DNA from: JABCYV01 sp963729325
Lineage (GTDB): Bacteria > Acidobacteriota > Terriglobia > Terriglobales > Acidobacteriaceae
Assembly: GCA_963729325.1 (NCBI GenBank)
Contig: CAVSNS010000007.1
Span: forward strand, 152,116 to 216,115
DNA: 64,000 nucleotides
Reading direction: 5' to 3'
The notes under the pieces were generated by a model that made no database searches, was not told where the DNA came from, and saw only the letters and a program-made list of their open reading frames with translations. This document shows, piece by piece, positions 1 through 10,165 of this stretch. A program made the translations under genes and the position numbers. Numbering within the stretch: position 1 is the stretch's first letter; the number at the start of each line of letters is the position of its first letter.

Positions 1-417
1 GAAGGACGCATCGGCCACGACCGCGCCAGTCGCACCTATGCCTTCCGCACCTTCTTAAATCACGGCGTACGCCTTGCCTTCGGCACTGATTGGGATGTCG
101 CACCGCTGAATCCCATGCTTACGCTCTACGCCGCCGTCACTCGCGCCACTCTTGACGGAAAGAATCCCGGCGGCTGGTTTCCCGAACAGAAACTCACAGT
201 GGCGGAAGCCGTCGAGGCCTACACCATGGGCTCCGCGTTCGCCGAGTTTCAGGAAAAAGAAAAGGGCTCAATCACTCCCGGCAAACTCGCGGACATGGTT
301 CTGCTAAGTGATGACATTTTCTCCATCGATCCGGCTAAAATTCGCGATGTCAAAGTTCTGAAGACCATCGTCGGCGGAAAAATCGTTTGGGATGCTGCCG
401 TCGCATCTGCACCCTGA
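1..417 (+). CDS. Amidohydrolase family 3 (YtcJ-like), C-terminal part
   Basis: The reading frame is open from base 1, so the N-terminus lies outside the window; 138 residues are visible. FGTDWDVAPLNPM carries the Asp that in this family completes the metal site, followed by the helix LTVAEAVEAYTMGSAFAEFQE and the closing beta segment GKLADMVLLSDDIF...VGGKIVW that is characteristic of amidohydrolases of the YtcJ/AepA type. Such proteins are metal-dependent hydrolases of amide or ester bonds, often exported in acidobacteria; the substrate cannot be told. It ends with TGA and is followed by a gene-free stretch. Confidence 0.85.
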   Translation, partial: EGRIGHDRASRTYAFRTFLNHGVRLAFGTDWDVAPLNPMLTLYAAVTRATLDGKNPGGWFPEQKLTVAEAVEAYTMGSAFAEFQEKEKGSITPGKLADMVLLSDDIFSIDPAKIRDVKVLKTIVGGKIVWDAAVASAP

Positions 418-521
418 ATTCTCAGTGAGTGCGCCCACTGGCCAATCTCCTGAAATCCCCTCGCCCCAAATGCCTTGACAGGCGGGCTTTTTGCACAGGC
501 TGAGATGTACTTCCGGTCATC

Positions 522-550
522 TTGACGCTTTTCCAATTCGGAACTACAGT
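522..550 (+). promoter_or_regulatory. Sigma-70-like promoter
   Basis: TTGACG at 522-527 and TACAGT at 545-550 are separated by exactly 17 bp. This is the best -35/-10 pair upstream of the di-heme oxidoreductase. If used, the transcript would carry a leader of about 210 nt before the ATG at 771. Confidence 0.4.
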
Positions 551-749
551 CTCGACAGTTTCGCGGTGCCCGTAGAAAGACAAAGTTAGTTAGTCCGACT
601 TGGGCGTTCGCCACGCCTTAGGACGGTGCCGCTCGCGTCGGGTGAGCGTAACACCAGTTCTCTCCCAGTCGGTGGGCCGAACCTTGGGATGAATCTCGCG
701 CCGCTCCTCCCAGTAAACCAACTTTACGTTGCCGCCGGAGTGTGTCTTG

Positions 750-764
750 CTCCGTGCACGGAGG
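750..764 (+). promoter_or_regulatory. Shine-Dalgarno inside a perfect palindrome
   Basis: CTCCGTGCACGGAG (750-763) is a perfect palindrome able to fold as a 5-bp stem with a TGCA loop. Its right arm contains the GGAGG ribosome-binding site (760-764) of the gene starting at 771. Folding would hide the site, so translation may be conditional. Confidence 0.45.
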
Positions 765-770
765 ATGCAA

Positions 771-2226
771 ATGAAGCGATCGAAATTGCTTACGGCAGTC
801 GTGTGTCTCGCTCTGTCCGCAGTTTTCAGTACGAGAATCGCTCAGGCTCAAAAAGATCCTGGGCCGCGTGGTGGTCCGCCCGGAGCCGGCGGACCCGGAA
901 GCTTTTACCCCACTTTGAATGCGAACGAGCAGGATTTCTTTCAACCAGGCGCTCTTGCGCTTCCAGGAAGTGAACTCGGTGTCGGGAAAGATCGAGCCCG
1001 GAATACGGCTTGGGGCCCACATTCAATGGCAATAGCTGCACGATGTGCCATGCCCAACCCGCAATTGGCGGGAGCAGTCCTGGCCTGGCCAGCCCGCAGA
1101 ATCCGGTTCCGAATCCCGCAGGTAGCGCTTGCTACTCTGGACGGAGCCACCAACGTCGTGCCTTCGTTCATTACCCCCAATGGTCCAGTGCGCGAGGCCC
1201 GCTTCATCCGGAATTCTGATGGCTCGCTCGGATGGTGGGGTTCACGATTTGTACACCATCGCGGGCCGCTCGGATGCTCCAGGCTGCACGCTTGCGCAGC
1301 CAAACTTCGCCCAACAACTTGCTTTCAACAATGTGATTTTCCGCATCCCAACCCCGCTGTTCGGCTTGGGCCTGGTCGAGAACACGCCCGATGCCACTTT
1401 GCGGACGAACCTGGCCGCGACTCAAGCCGCCCGGTTCCAGCTTGGTATCGGCGGCACTTTCAACACCAGCGGCAACGATGGGACGATCACGCGTTTCGGC
1501 TGGAAGGCGCAGAACAAGTCGCTGCTGATCTTCGCCGGCGAGGCTTATAACGTCGAGCAAGGCGTGTCGACGGAACTGTTTCCCAACGAACGCAGTGCAG
1601 TACCGGGTTGCGTTTTCAATTCGACACCGGAGGACTCGAGCAACATTCTGAACGGCAATCAGAGCAGCACAAATTTCGGCATGCCGCTCGGAACCGCCTC
1701 AGAAATGTTGTCGGATGTTGAGAACTTCGCCGTATTCATGCGACTGTCAGCGCCACCGACGCCAGGTACCCCAAAGCGCTTCCGCCCAGGCCGGTTCGAG
1801 CCTATTCAGCCAAATCGGTTGTGCCTTGTGCCATTCACCTTCGCTAACAACGGCGGACTCGGTCTTCACGGGCATGGGCGGTGTAACCTACCAGCCATTC
1901 TCGGATTTCGCGCTCCACCACATGGGTCTCGGGTCTGGCGGACGGTATTAACCAGGGTGCCGCCGGTGGGGACCAGTTCCGCACCGCTCCGCTATGGGGA
2001 GTCGGCCAACGCCTGTTCTTCCTGCATGACGGCCGCACCTCAGACCTATTGCAGGCGATCCAGGCTCACGCTAGCTGCGGAGGCGGTCAGACTCCGCACG
2101 ACCGGTTCCGCGATGAGGACTTTCGGCGAAATTGCAGCTCGGAAGCCTACCATGTGATCAACAACTTCAACGCGACTCACGCCAACGCAGCAGCAGAGTA
2201 TCTTGGACTTCCTGCGTTCGCTGTAG
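771..2226 (+). CDS. Di-heme oxidoreductase (DUF1111, peroxidase-like), multiply frameshifted
   Basis: The start is ATG at 771 behind GGAGG. Residues 1-26 form a Sec signal peptide (MKRSKLLTAVVCLALSAVF...AQA). The product can be followed to the C-terminal QSILDFLRSL and the stop at 2224-2226, but only by changing frame near 955, 1010, 1115, 1225, 1770, 1930 and 2190. Each piece is well conserved: CTMCH heme motif at about 1037, the GGVHDLYTIAGRSDAPGC and GNDGTITRFGWKAQNKSL blocks, and a second heme motif CALCH at about 1820. The family is a periplasmic or secreted c-type cytochrome of the thiol oxidoreductase/di-heme peroxidase type. Conservation of all fragments argues for sequence error over real decay, although seven shifts in 1.45 kb is extreme. 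Confidence 0.8.
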
Positions 2227-2311
2227 CGCAAATATGCAATAGGTCACCGGATCGTGGAGGGCTTTGCCGCTCTCCACGATTTCACCTTGTGCACGCTGGA
2301 AATCTTGAATC

Positions 2312-3645
2312 TCAAATGCGGGTTTCCGTGCGCAGCAGCTCCTCCACCGTCTCGCGCCGGCGGATGATCTTAACCGACTTGCCATCTACCAACACTTCAG
2401 CAGGCCGCGGGCGCGTGTTGTAATTGGACGCGAGCACCATGCCGTAGGCGCCCGCATCCAGAAGCGCCAGCAAGTCACCTTCATTGATCAGTGGCAACTC
2501 GCGGTCGCGGGCAAAGAAATCGCCGGTCTCGCAAACCGGTCCCACGATATCCACGATTTCTTTGGCCGGGGTCGCATGCCACCGGACGGGGGCAATCTCG
2601 TGATAGGCCTGATAAAGCGACGGCCGCAACAGGTCGTTCATAGCCGCATCTATGACTACGAATTTCTTCGTACCGTTGGTTTTCCGGTAGAGAACTCGCG
2701 TCAGGAGCGTGCCGACCGGGCCGACGATGAAGCGGCCGGGTTCGAGCAGGAGGTGTACCTTTAGCCCGCGCAACGGTTGCAATACGGCTTCCGCGTACGC
2801 TGCGAGGTATTCGGAGAACTCAGGTAGCTCAGGTTCCTCGTAAGCAATGCCGAGGCCGCCTCCGGCATCGACGTAGTCAATCCGATGCCCGTCCGCCCGC
2901 AGCTCTCGTACCAATTCCGCCACTCGCTCCATCGCCGCGGCGAAGGGTTTCACGTCGGTGATCTGCGAGCCAATGTGCACACTCACTCCCGCGATCTCTC
3001 AAATACCTCGGCCCAGAACCGCGAGCATATAACGCCCTCGCTTCACCAATGGGAATGCCGAATTTGTGCTGCTGCAGGCCCGTGGAAATGTAGGGATGCG
3101 TATTGGCGGGAACATCAGGATTCACCCGCAGAGCGACGCGTGCCTTTTGCTTCGAACGTTCGGCGCATTCCGCCAGCGTGGACAACTCTGACTCGCTTTC
3201 GACGTTAAACAAAAGGATTCCGGCCTTAAGTGCCGCTTGCATCTCGTCGGCTGTTTTACCCACTCCGGAAAAGACGATCTTCTTTGCGGCTCGCCGATCC
3301 ACTGCGCAGAACCCGCTCCAATTCTCCGCCGGAGACGACGTCAAATCCGCAGCCCATGCCCGCAAACAACCGCAGAATGCTGAGGTTGGAGTTTGCCTTT
3401 ACCGAGTAGCAGACGGTGTGCGGAACCTTGCGGAAGGCGCGATCAAAAGCGCGCATGCGCCGGCGGATTGTAGAAGCAGAATAGACATATAGCGGAGTGC
3501 CGAAACGCTTCGCCAGGAGCTCTAGCGAAATCTGGTCACAGCAGAGGACTGATCCCGTGGATTGGCGACGCAGCAATCCTTTCCACGTCTCCCGATAGGA
3601 AAAGCCAGGAGGGCGCCCCTGGCGCCGGTTGGCGATCCGACTCAC
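2312..3645 (-). CDS. lysA: Diaminopimelate decarboxylase, frameshifted
   Basis: PLP-dependent fold-III decarboxylase converting meso-diaminopimelate to lysine. Landmarks are FGTPLYVYSAS near the N-terminus, the PLP-lysine segment YSVKANSN, HIGSQI, GGGLGI, EPGRFIVG and CETGDFFA (family CESGDFFA), ending RTETRI. Two frame changes are needed, near 3300 and 3010. No ATG fits the N-terminus; GTG at 3645 overlaps the TGA of the upstream phosphatase gene (GTGA), which suggests translational coupling and sets the start. The span would give about 444 residues, slightly long for LysA. Most likely a working gene with sequence errors. Confidence 0.88.
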
Positions 3646-5403
3646 TTGCTCTTTCCAGATTCGCCCTTGACTTTGATTGCGACTACGGTTTGGTCGTCGA
3701 AGGTCTCCACCCCAGCAGCGTGCTCGGCGACCGCTTTGAACAGCGACTGAACCACGCAATCCGCCGAGACTTCAGCGCAGTGAGCCACGATCTCTTCCAC
3801 CCGATGCCGTCCGAACATGTCTCCAGCCTTGTTGCGTGCGTCAAGAATCCCATCGCTGAAGAACACAAACATCTCGCCCGGCTTGGCTTTGAAGCTAAAC
3901 TCGTCGTAGTCAGCGTCATCGAACAGGCCTAGTGGCAGACCAGTGGCTTCGATGACTTCAATCTTTCCATCGTGACAGTAAAGCGGACGCGGCAGTCCAG
4001 AACTGGCCACCTGCAGAGTGCGGTGGACATCGTCCCAGACCGCGTAGATCAGAGAAACAAACTGGCCATCAATTCGGCGCTCTCCAAGCGAGAAGTTCAC
4101 CGCTGAAAGCATCTCCGCGGGACCGGGCTCGATGGGTGCGTGCGAGCGTAGAATTCCGCTAACCAAGGCCGCATAGATCGCTGCAGGAGCGCCTTTGCCG
4201 CTGACATCGCCTACCACGATGGCCAGGCGCGACAGCGAATAGGTCATGAAATCATACAGGTCGCCCCCGATCGCTCGGGCAGGAGCGAACTTCGCGGCCA
4301 CATCGAGGTTCGTGCAGGTGGGAGGCGACTGGCGGCAAAAGCCGGAATTGCAGCTCCCGGGCCAGCGCCAAATCACGTTCCAACCGCTTTTCCTGACGCT
4401 CAATCTGCTCATAGAGCTGTGCATTCTCGATCGCAATCGCCACCTGCGCTGCCAGCGTGCTCACCGTCCGTTTATGATCCTCGGTAAAGAAGCCGCGACG
4501 GGTATGCTCCAGATCGAGCACTCCGATGACCTTGTCTTTGTATATCAGTGGCGCGGCCAGCTCAGAGCGAGTCTCCGGGTTCAGCCGGATATAACGCGAG
4601 TCCTTGGTCACATCTGGCACCAGCACTGCCTGCTTGTGCTGGACCGCGTACCCCACAACGCCGCTGCCGATTGGGACATCATGCTTGAGTTGAATGTTCT
4701 CCTGGAAACGCAGTGAAAAGCGGTGCTGGAGCTTTTCTCCAGCCGCGTCCAGCAGCAGGATGCTGAACATCTGATAATCAATCAATCGGCTCAGCAGTTC
4801 AGCGATGCGCTTGAACAGTTCATCCAAGTTCAAAATAGAGGTCAGCTCGCGAGCAATCTCATTCAGCAGCATGAGCGTGCGGGCCTGCCGGGAGGTGCGG
4901 GTGTGCAGGCGAGCGTTCTCGATACCGACGGCCATCCGCGAGGCAATTAACGTTAGAAGTCGTTTGTGCTCTTCGTGAAAGTAATCGGCTTGCTGCGCTT
5001 CGATATCAATCACGCCGATTAGTCGATTCTTCACAATCAACGGAACAGCCAACTCGGAGCGTACATTGGGAACCGCCGCGATGTACTGTGGGTCCTTGGT
5101 GACGTCGCCGACTAGAATCGCCTCTCGCTGCTGGGCTGACAAACCGGTTACGCCATCCCCCACTTTAATCCGCAGACGCTCGGCCACATGAACCGGGTAA
5201 CCTATCTGGAAACGAACGTGCAATTCTTGCGTCTTTTCATTCAGGAGCAGGATGGCAAAGATCTCGTAATCGATGACCTTGCGCACCAGTTCGGCCACAC
5301 GGCGCAGTGAGGTATCGAGATCGAGTGTGGTGCTGAGTGCATCTGCCACTTCGAGTAGAAGCGGCTCGACTTGTTCCCGCAGATCGGATTGAGTCACAGC
5401 CAT
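3642..5403 (-). CDS. GAF-GAF-PP2C (RsbU/SpoIIE-type) serine phosphatase, frameshifted
   Basis: Two GAF domains (about residues 15-160 and 185-340; each with the SELAVPLI / SELAAPLI and IGVIDIE / IGVLDLE blocks) are followed by a linker helix and a PP2C-type phosphatase domain with GGDLYDFM, VGDVSGKGAPAAIYAA and FFSDGILDARN, whose Asp and Gly residues bind the metal. Such proteins dephosphorylate anti-sigma antagonists or other serine phosphoproteins in response to a ligand. The frame changes near 4310, between the helix RELQFRLLPP and TNLDVAAKFAPARAIGG. ATG at 5403 with AAGGAA upstream is preferred over the in-frame TTG at 5409. lysA overlaps its stop. Confidence 0.87.
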
Positions 5404-5547
5404 TTGCAATGTTCCTTAATGATACCAGCCGCACCACAGCTTTCTCGCCACGGAGGTACACCGAGGTGTAATAACTGGAATTGGTTCGGAAAAAGTACGG
5501 CCCCCAACGGCGAATAACTAAACCGAGGTCGGCTCATCGATCTGTAG

Positions 5548-6102
5548 TCAGCCCTCCCGCGGCACTATGCAGATATCTGGCAGATTGCGGTAACGTTCCG
5601 CATAATCCAACCCGTAACCGACTACAAATTCGTCCGGAATGCTGAATCCCACGTAGTCGGCGTTAATCGCCAGCTTTCTTCTGGAGGGCTTGTCCAGCAG
5701 AGCGGCAATGCGGAACGCCTTGGGCTGGTGCGCGAGGAAGAGCTTTTTCAAAAACGTGAGTGTGAGTCCAGTATCCAGAATATCCTCCACCAGAATCACG
5801 TTCTTGCCCTTCATCGACTGGTCGACATCCTTGGTCACCTGAACCTCTCCGGTGGAGTCCCATCCACTCTTCAACTCTTGAGCGGGGCTGGGCCGAACTC
5901 CATAACTCGAAACGCCGATAAAATCAAAAGTCGAGTCGAGTTGAACGTGCCGTGCCAGATCGCTCAGGAAAATCGCCGCGCCTTTCAACACGCCGACAAG
6001 TATCACCGCCTGGCCGGAAAAATCGCGAGTGATGTCGGCGCCCATTGCCGCCACGCGGTCGGCGATCTGCGCCCGCGAAATCAGAACCTTCAGTTCCGTC
6101 AT
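5548..6102 (-). CDS. hpt: Hypoxanthine phosphoribosyltransferase
   Basis: Intact, 184 residues, normal family length. The PRPP-binding loop is VILVEDILDTGLTL, with the upstream GVLKGAAIFLSDL and FIGVSSYG blocks and the C-terminal DEFVVGYGLDYAERYRNLP that closes the active site. It salvages hypoxanthine and guanine to IMP and GMP. ATG at 6102 is the only good start. Divergent from the UPF0173 gene at 6239 with a 136-bp shared promoter region. Confidence 0.95.
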   Translation of the reverse strand: MTELKVLISRAQIADRVAAMGADITRDFSGQAVILVGVLKGAAIFLSDLARHVQLDSTFDFIGVSSYGVRPSPAQELKSGWDSTGEVQVTKDVDQSMKGKNVILVEDILDTGLTLTFLKKLFLAHQPKAFRIAALLDKPSRRKLAINADYVGFSIPDEFVVGYGLDYAERYRNLPDICIVPREG

Positions 6103-6238
6103 GGCGACTTATATTACTCTCGAGGGCGTGATTCGACCCACAGAAACTCGCTCGCGAGGGTTTATCGAGTCACGCCGTTGCGTCTGCTTGTAGGCTCCTC
6201 ACTAGAATGCTAGTTCGCCGTCTATAAGCGGGATAAGC

Positions 6239-6940
6239 ATGAACCTCAAAGGCATCAAAATTACCTGGCTCGGTCACGCTACCTTTCGCATCGAGACCCC
6301 GGGCGGCAAAACCATTCTGATTGATCCTTGGGTCATGGGCAATCCAATGTGTCCGGAGAAGGACAAGGACGTCAAGCAACTTGACGTCATGCTTTGCACG
6401 CACGGACATGGCGACCACATCGGTGATGCAGTCGAAATCGCGAAGAAGCACAAACCCGTGATCGTCGGTATTCCTGAGCTATGTGGCTGGTTGGAGAAAA
6501 AGGGCGTTAAGCAGACTGCAGCCATGAACAAGGGTGGCACTCAGGCCGTTGGCGACATCAAAGTTACCATGGTCCACGCCGATCACTCCTGTGGGATTCA
6601 GGATGGGGATCAGATGGTTTACGGGGGCGAGGCCTGCGGATACGTCGTCGAATTCTCCAACGGTGTGAGGATTTATCACGCCGGCGACACCAACGTTTTT
6701 GGCGATATGCAGATCATCTGCGACCTCTACACTCCCGAAATTGCCATGCTGCCGATCGGCGACCACTTCACCATGTCGCCGCGCGAGGCCGCCTATGCCT
6801 GCAATCTGCTCAAGCCAAAAACGGTTATCCCCATGCACTTCGGCACCTTTCCCGTGCTGACGGGAAGGCCGAGCCAGTTGCAGAAACTTGTTCCGAATAT
6901 CGAAGTAGTCGAAATGAAACCAGGCGTCACGGTTTCGTAA
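6239..6940 (+). CDS. UPF0173 metal-dependent hydrolase (beta-lactamase fold)
   Basis: Intact, 233 residues. WLGHATFRIETPGGKTILIDPW opens the fold; THGHGDHIGDA is the HxHxDH di-metal motif; further ligands are in HADHSCG, YHAGDTNVFGDM and IPMHFGTFPVLTG. The family (YtkL-like) is close to RNase Z/UlaG-type hydrolases, with no settled substrate. The methyltransferase gene begins 12 bp after its stop, so the two are probably co-transcribed. Confidence 0.93.
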   Translation: MNLKGIKITWLGHATFRIETPGGKTILIDPWVMGNPMCPEKDKDVKQLDVMLCTHGHGDHIGDAVEIAKKHKPVIVGIPELCGWLEKKGVKQTAAMNKGGTQAVGDIKVTMVHADHSCGIQDGDQMVYGGEACGYVVEFSNGVRIYHAGDTNVFGDMQIICDLYTPEIAMLPIGDHFTMSPREAAYACNLLKPKTVIPMHFGTFPVLTGRPSQLQKLVPNIEVVEMKPGVTVS

Positions 6941-6952
6941 GATCGGAGACAA

Positions 6953-7614
6953 ATGGCTAAGAAGAGCGACAACGCCTACTGGCGCATGGGCGGCATCACC
7001 GTCAGCGCCGTCGAAGATTATCTCTACTCCATGCTTCCTCCCCGCGACGAGGTTCTTGCAGAGATCGAAGCTGAGGCCGCAAAGCGAAAGATTCCTATCG
7101 TTGGTCCCGCTGTCGCGCGCATACTTTACCAACTGGCGCTTATGATCGGGCCAAGACAATCTTTGAGATGGGCTCGGCCGTCGGTTATTCCACCATCTGG
7201 TGGGCGCGCGCGGTAGGGGAAGGCGGCCGCGTGATTTACACCGACGGCAACCCTAAGAACGCGACCGAAGCCCGAAGCTATTTTCAGCGTGCTGGCGTGA
7301 GCGATCGGATCACCATCAAAACCGGCGACGCGCTGGAGTTTCTTTCTGAGCAGAAGCAGGAATTCGACATCATCTTCAACGACGTGGACAAAGATGACTA
7401 TCCGCGCGTCTTCCGCCTGATCCTACCGCGCCTGCGCAAAGGCGGGCTGTTCGTAACTGACAATGTTCTATGGAGCGGCAAAGTTGCGCAGAAGAATCCT
7501 GACAAGACAACCAAAGCGATTCTTGAATTCAACCGCCTACTCTACGGCTCGTCTGAATTGTTCACGACCATTTTGCCGATTCGCGATGGTGTAGCAGTGG
7601 CAGTGAAGAGGTAG
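6953..7614 (+). CDS. Class I SAM-dependent O-methyltransferase, frameshifted
   Basis: N-terminal MGGITVSAVEDYLYSMLPPRDEVLAEIE is typical of the caffeoyl-CoA/catechol O-methyltransferase family. After a frame change near 7150-7170 come the SAM-binding MGSAVGYSTIWWARAVG, the acidic FDIIFNDVDKDDYPRV and the closing FVTDNVLWSGKV. The reconstructed length is about 220 residues, as expected for the family. ATG at 6953 has GGAGAC in front. The natural acceptor is unknown. Confidence 0.85.
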
Positions 7615-7672
7615 TCCGGGCTAGGCTCAACGCAAGTAGATTCCGGAAATACAAAGTGGCCCGGCGGAAGTC

Positions 7673-8621
7673 TCAGAGCAGGCGTAATCCATCGTCAATG
7701 CTCGGATACGCCAGCGTGGCCAACAATTCACGCTTCATGCGCGAAGTATCGGCAACACAAGACGTCATGCCGGCGCGGACGATATCTCGGTTCAATGGAG
7801 CCGCCGTCCGCAAGACCAACGCTGCGGTTTCGCATAGACCTCCCGCTACTAGGAAACATCCAGTCGGGCAATCGCAAAGGGCGATGACACTTCCAGTGAT
7901 CCGCCAGCTTGTCCACAAAATCCTGCAACAGCAACGGGGCGTCATCGCATACTTGATAAATTCCGCGCGTATGCTCATTCTCAATTGCTGCTTGCAACGC
8001 TGCTAAGAAATCTGGCAGAGCGAGCAAATGCACCCACGTCGGCGTTTTCCAAATAGCCATCAGGTGATGCTGAAGCATCCATCGCGCAGCCCTCATCAGC
8101 TTGATATTTTCCCCGTACACGATTCCAGCCCGGAACACTACCGGAACTATTGAACTGGTCTCACTGGCCGTCATTACGTATCGTTCTGCCTCCAGCCGGG
8201 TACGAAAATGAATCACACCGGGGTTTGCGTCAAGCCGCCCGACTGCCGGACGTTGAGGAGTGGTTTCTCCCTCCACATGGGGGAAGCTGACGAGAATGAA
8301 TTTCTTGACCCCTGCAGTGCGGGCAGCTTCGACCATACTTTTCACGTAACCGATGTTCGTCTTTGGCAGAAATTTCTCAGGCTGGGGCGCGAAGAGGACT
8401 CCCGCAAGATGCACAATGCAATCGATACCATCACATGCCTGGTTCAGGGTCAGCGGTTCTGCGAGATTCGCTTCCCGAACCGTGACATCGGAGTGGATAA
8501 CAAGGTCGGACGGCAGCGCTGTTTTGTGCTTTAGAAGGAACAACCGATGAGAGCTCAGCAGGAGATGTCTCGCGGTCCGGGAGCCCAAATCACCCGAGGC
8601 CCCGGTGACGAGAATATTCAA
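7673..8621 (-). CDS. NAD(P)-dependent epimerase/dehydratase-like protein, frameshifted
   Basis: Short-chain extended Rossmann protein. MNILVTGASGDLGSRTARHLL carries the glycine-rich GxxGxxG dinucleotide loop, IDCIVHLAGVL the following strand, then FILVSFPHVEG and VVFRAGIVYGEN. The YxxxK pair is not obvious, as in NmrA/SDR_a5-like members. A frame change near 7860 is needed to reach the natural end (ATLAYPSIDDGLRLL, stop at 7673). The start is TTG at 8621, overlapping the TGA of the upstream protease gene (TTGA), indicating coupling. Function in the pair is unknown. Confidence 0.75.
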
Positions 8622-9182
8622 GCCGGCTTCTCCGACCGAGACATGAAGTTGCGAAAATAAATCATTCCGCCGAAATCAAACAGTCCGTGAGCAATCATTG
8701 GCACGAGCAGGTTCTTGGACCAAAGGAAAAACAATCCGAGGTAGAGCCCCTGAAAGATGGACCACAAACTGACGACTCGGATGTCTCGCTTGCCGAAGTG
8801 TGCCAGCATGAACAGCAATGACGCTGGAATCAGGCCCCATGCCTGCTGCACGAATCCGCGGAAGAATATTTCCTCACCGCAGGCCGCCGTCAAACCTCCC
8901 AGGATGATCTGCAGTACGCCAGTCTGAGCGTATTCTTTCGCCAGGGAACCCGGTTAGCCTTTGCGCGTAGGCTTTCCCTTTCAAGACCGCATAGCCGTAC
9001 TGCACCAGCAAAGTCCAGAGCGTCAACCAGAATGCGCCTGCAAATCCCAGAATGATCGTTCGGGGTCCAGGTACAAGTTCTAGCGGAAGTCCCTTCCATC
9101 GGATGCCCCAGTAGCCCAGTCCACCGAGCAGCAAGGTCACTGCGATTTCGAGACTGAGAGACTTCTTGATATAGAAAAGCAT
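8618..9182 (-). CDS. CPBP-family intramembrane metalloprotease, frameshifted
   Basis: Membrane protein of about 187 residues after one frame change near 8945. The catalytic signature is GEEIFFRGFVQ (EExxxR), with FMLAHFG and HGLFDFGGMIYF supplying the conserved His residues of the CAAX-prenyl-protease/bacteriocin-processing (ABI) family. Helices are visible at about 10-30, 45-65 and after the EExxxR motif. ATG at 9182. It is translationally linked to the epimerase-like gene. The substrate is unknown. Confidence 0.8.
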
Positions 9183-9221
9183 GATCTTGATTCGAAGATT
9201 TCTGAGTTCCTCTGCAACCGC

Positions 9222-9992
9222 CTAAATCGACTTTACTGGAATCAGCGTCAAATCCTCCACCAGCCCCACTTCCTTCTGCAGGAATGGCTCGGCGTAAGTG
9301 ACGCCTCCCAACATGCCATAGAAGCGCGCCATCGACTCGATGCGCGCGCGAATTTCGGCTTGGGCAGGGAAGAGGTCCTTGCCCGCTTCCTGATCGCTGA
9401 ATTGCGATTTGTACGCCATCAGCGCTTGAAAACGGGTTTCGAATTGATCGGTAATGTCCACTACAAAGCTCGGCCGGACATCGTAGTAGAGCGTGGCGTA
9501 GAGAATCTTGAATGGCCGGTGCGGGCCGGTTCCGCTCTTAATTGCCTCGCTGAAAGAGGAGTGCTGAACGCTGAGCGCTTGGTTCACATTCAGCTTCGCT
9601 AATCCTGCAAGAAAGCACGCTTCATACCCCAGCGTTGACGCCTTGTAGTGATCCGGATGCCGCCCTTTCCAGTAGGGAAGTATCACCACTCGCGGCCGCT
9701 GTTCGCGAATCACGCTGGCGACCTTGAGCCGGTTGTCCCAGGTATTCTCGACCCGGCCGTCGGGAATGTCGAGGGCGTGCCGCCAGGAAACACACAGAAT
9801 CTTCGCAGCCTCCTCCGCCTCCTGCGCGCGCTCTTCGGCGGTACCTCGCGTCCCCATCTCGCCCTGGGTCAGATCAAGAATCCCAGTGCGATGGCCGCGC
9901 TGCGCCATTTTCAGCAGCGTCCCGCCGCAGGTCTGCTCCACATCGTCACGATGAGCGGCGATAGCGAGAATGTCGAGCGGAGGGGTGGACAT
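9222..9992 (-). CDS. LmbE/PIG-L family N-acetylglucosamine deacetylase (BshB1-like)
   Basis: About 256 residues. The N-terminal LDILAIAAHRDDVEQTCGGTLL has the AHxDDxE zinc site; PYWKGRHPDHYKAS carries the third His ligand. The ATSLGYEACFLAGL-like helix and the C-terminal YGMLGGVTYAEPF match the BshB1 branch, which removes acetate from GlcNAc-malate in bacillithiol synthesis. ATG at 9992 (MSTPPLDILAIAA) starts directly at the fold; an upstream extension to 10130 has no family character. No other bacillithiol gene lies nearby, so the pathway role is an inference. Confidence 0.87.
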   Translation of the reverse strand: MSTPPLDILAIAAHRDDVEQTCGGTLLKMAQRGHRTGILDLTQGEMGTRGTAEERAQEAEEAAKILCVSWRHALDIPDGRVENTWDNRLKVASVIREQRPRVVILPYWKGRHPDHYKASTLGYEACFLAGLAKLNVNQALSVQHSSFSEAIKSGTGPHRPFKILYATLYYDVRPSFVVDITDQFETRFQALMAYKSQFSDQEAGKDLFPAQAEIRARIESMARFYGMLGGVTYAEPFLQKEVGLVEDLTLIPVKSI

Positions 9993-10165
9993 GTGGGTCT
10001 GTAGATTGATGGAGAGAATACCGCCATGCTCTGAGTGTGGCAGGCGGGGTCCGAGCCACAAGGGATTGAGAGACGAATCCTGGCGACGCATCTTAAGCTG
10101 CGCAAAACTTCCCAAACAGCGCATAGACAAACCATCCAGGGAAGCTGCGCCTCGAGGAACTCATC

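Larger units (their letters stand above)
418..770. other. Gene-free leader region, 353 bp
   Basis: No convincing coding frame. It holds a sigma-70-like promoter at 522-550 and a Shine-Dalgarno-overlapping palindrome at 750-763, and so probably provides a roughly 210-nt 5' leader for the di-heme oxidoreductase gene. I could not match the leader to a known riboswitch class. Confidence 0.5.

Noticed and set aside
249..614. Minus-strand open frame over the amidohydrolase end and leader
   Set aside because: It is antisense to a well conserved C-terminus and has no family-like features or ribosome site.
595..745. Riboswitch in the leader of the di-heme gene
   Set aside because: I compared it with TPP, cobalamin, c-di-GMP and SAM core motifs from memory and found no match; only the palindrome at the ribosome site is kept.
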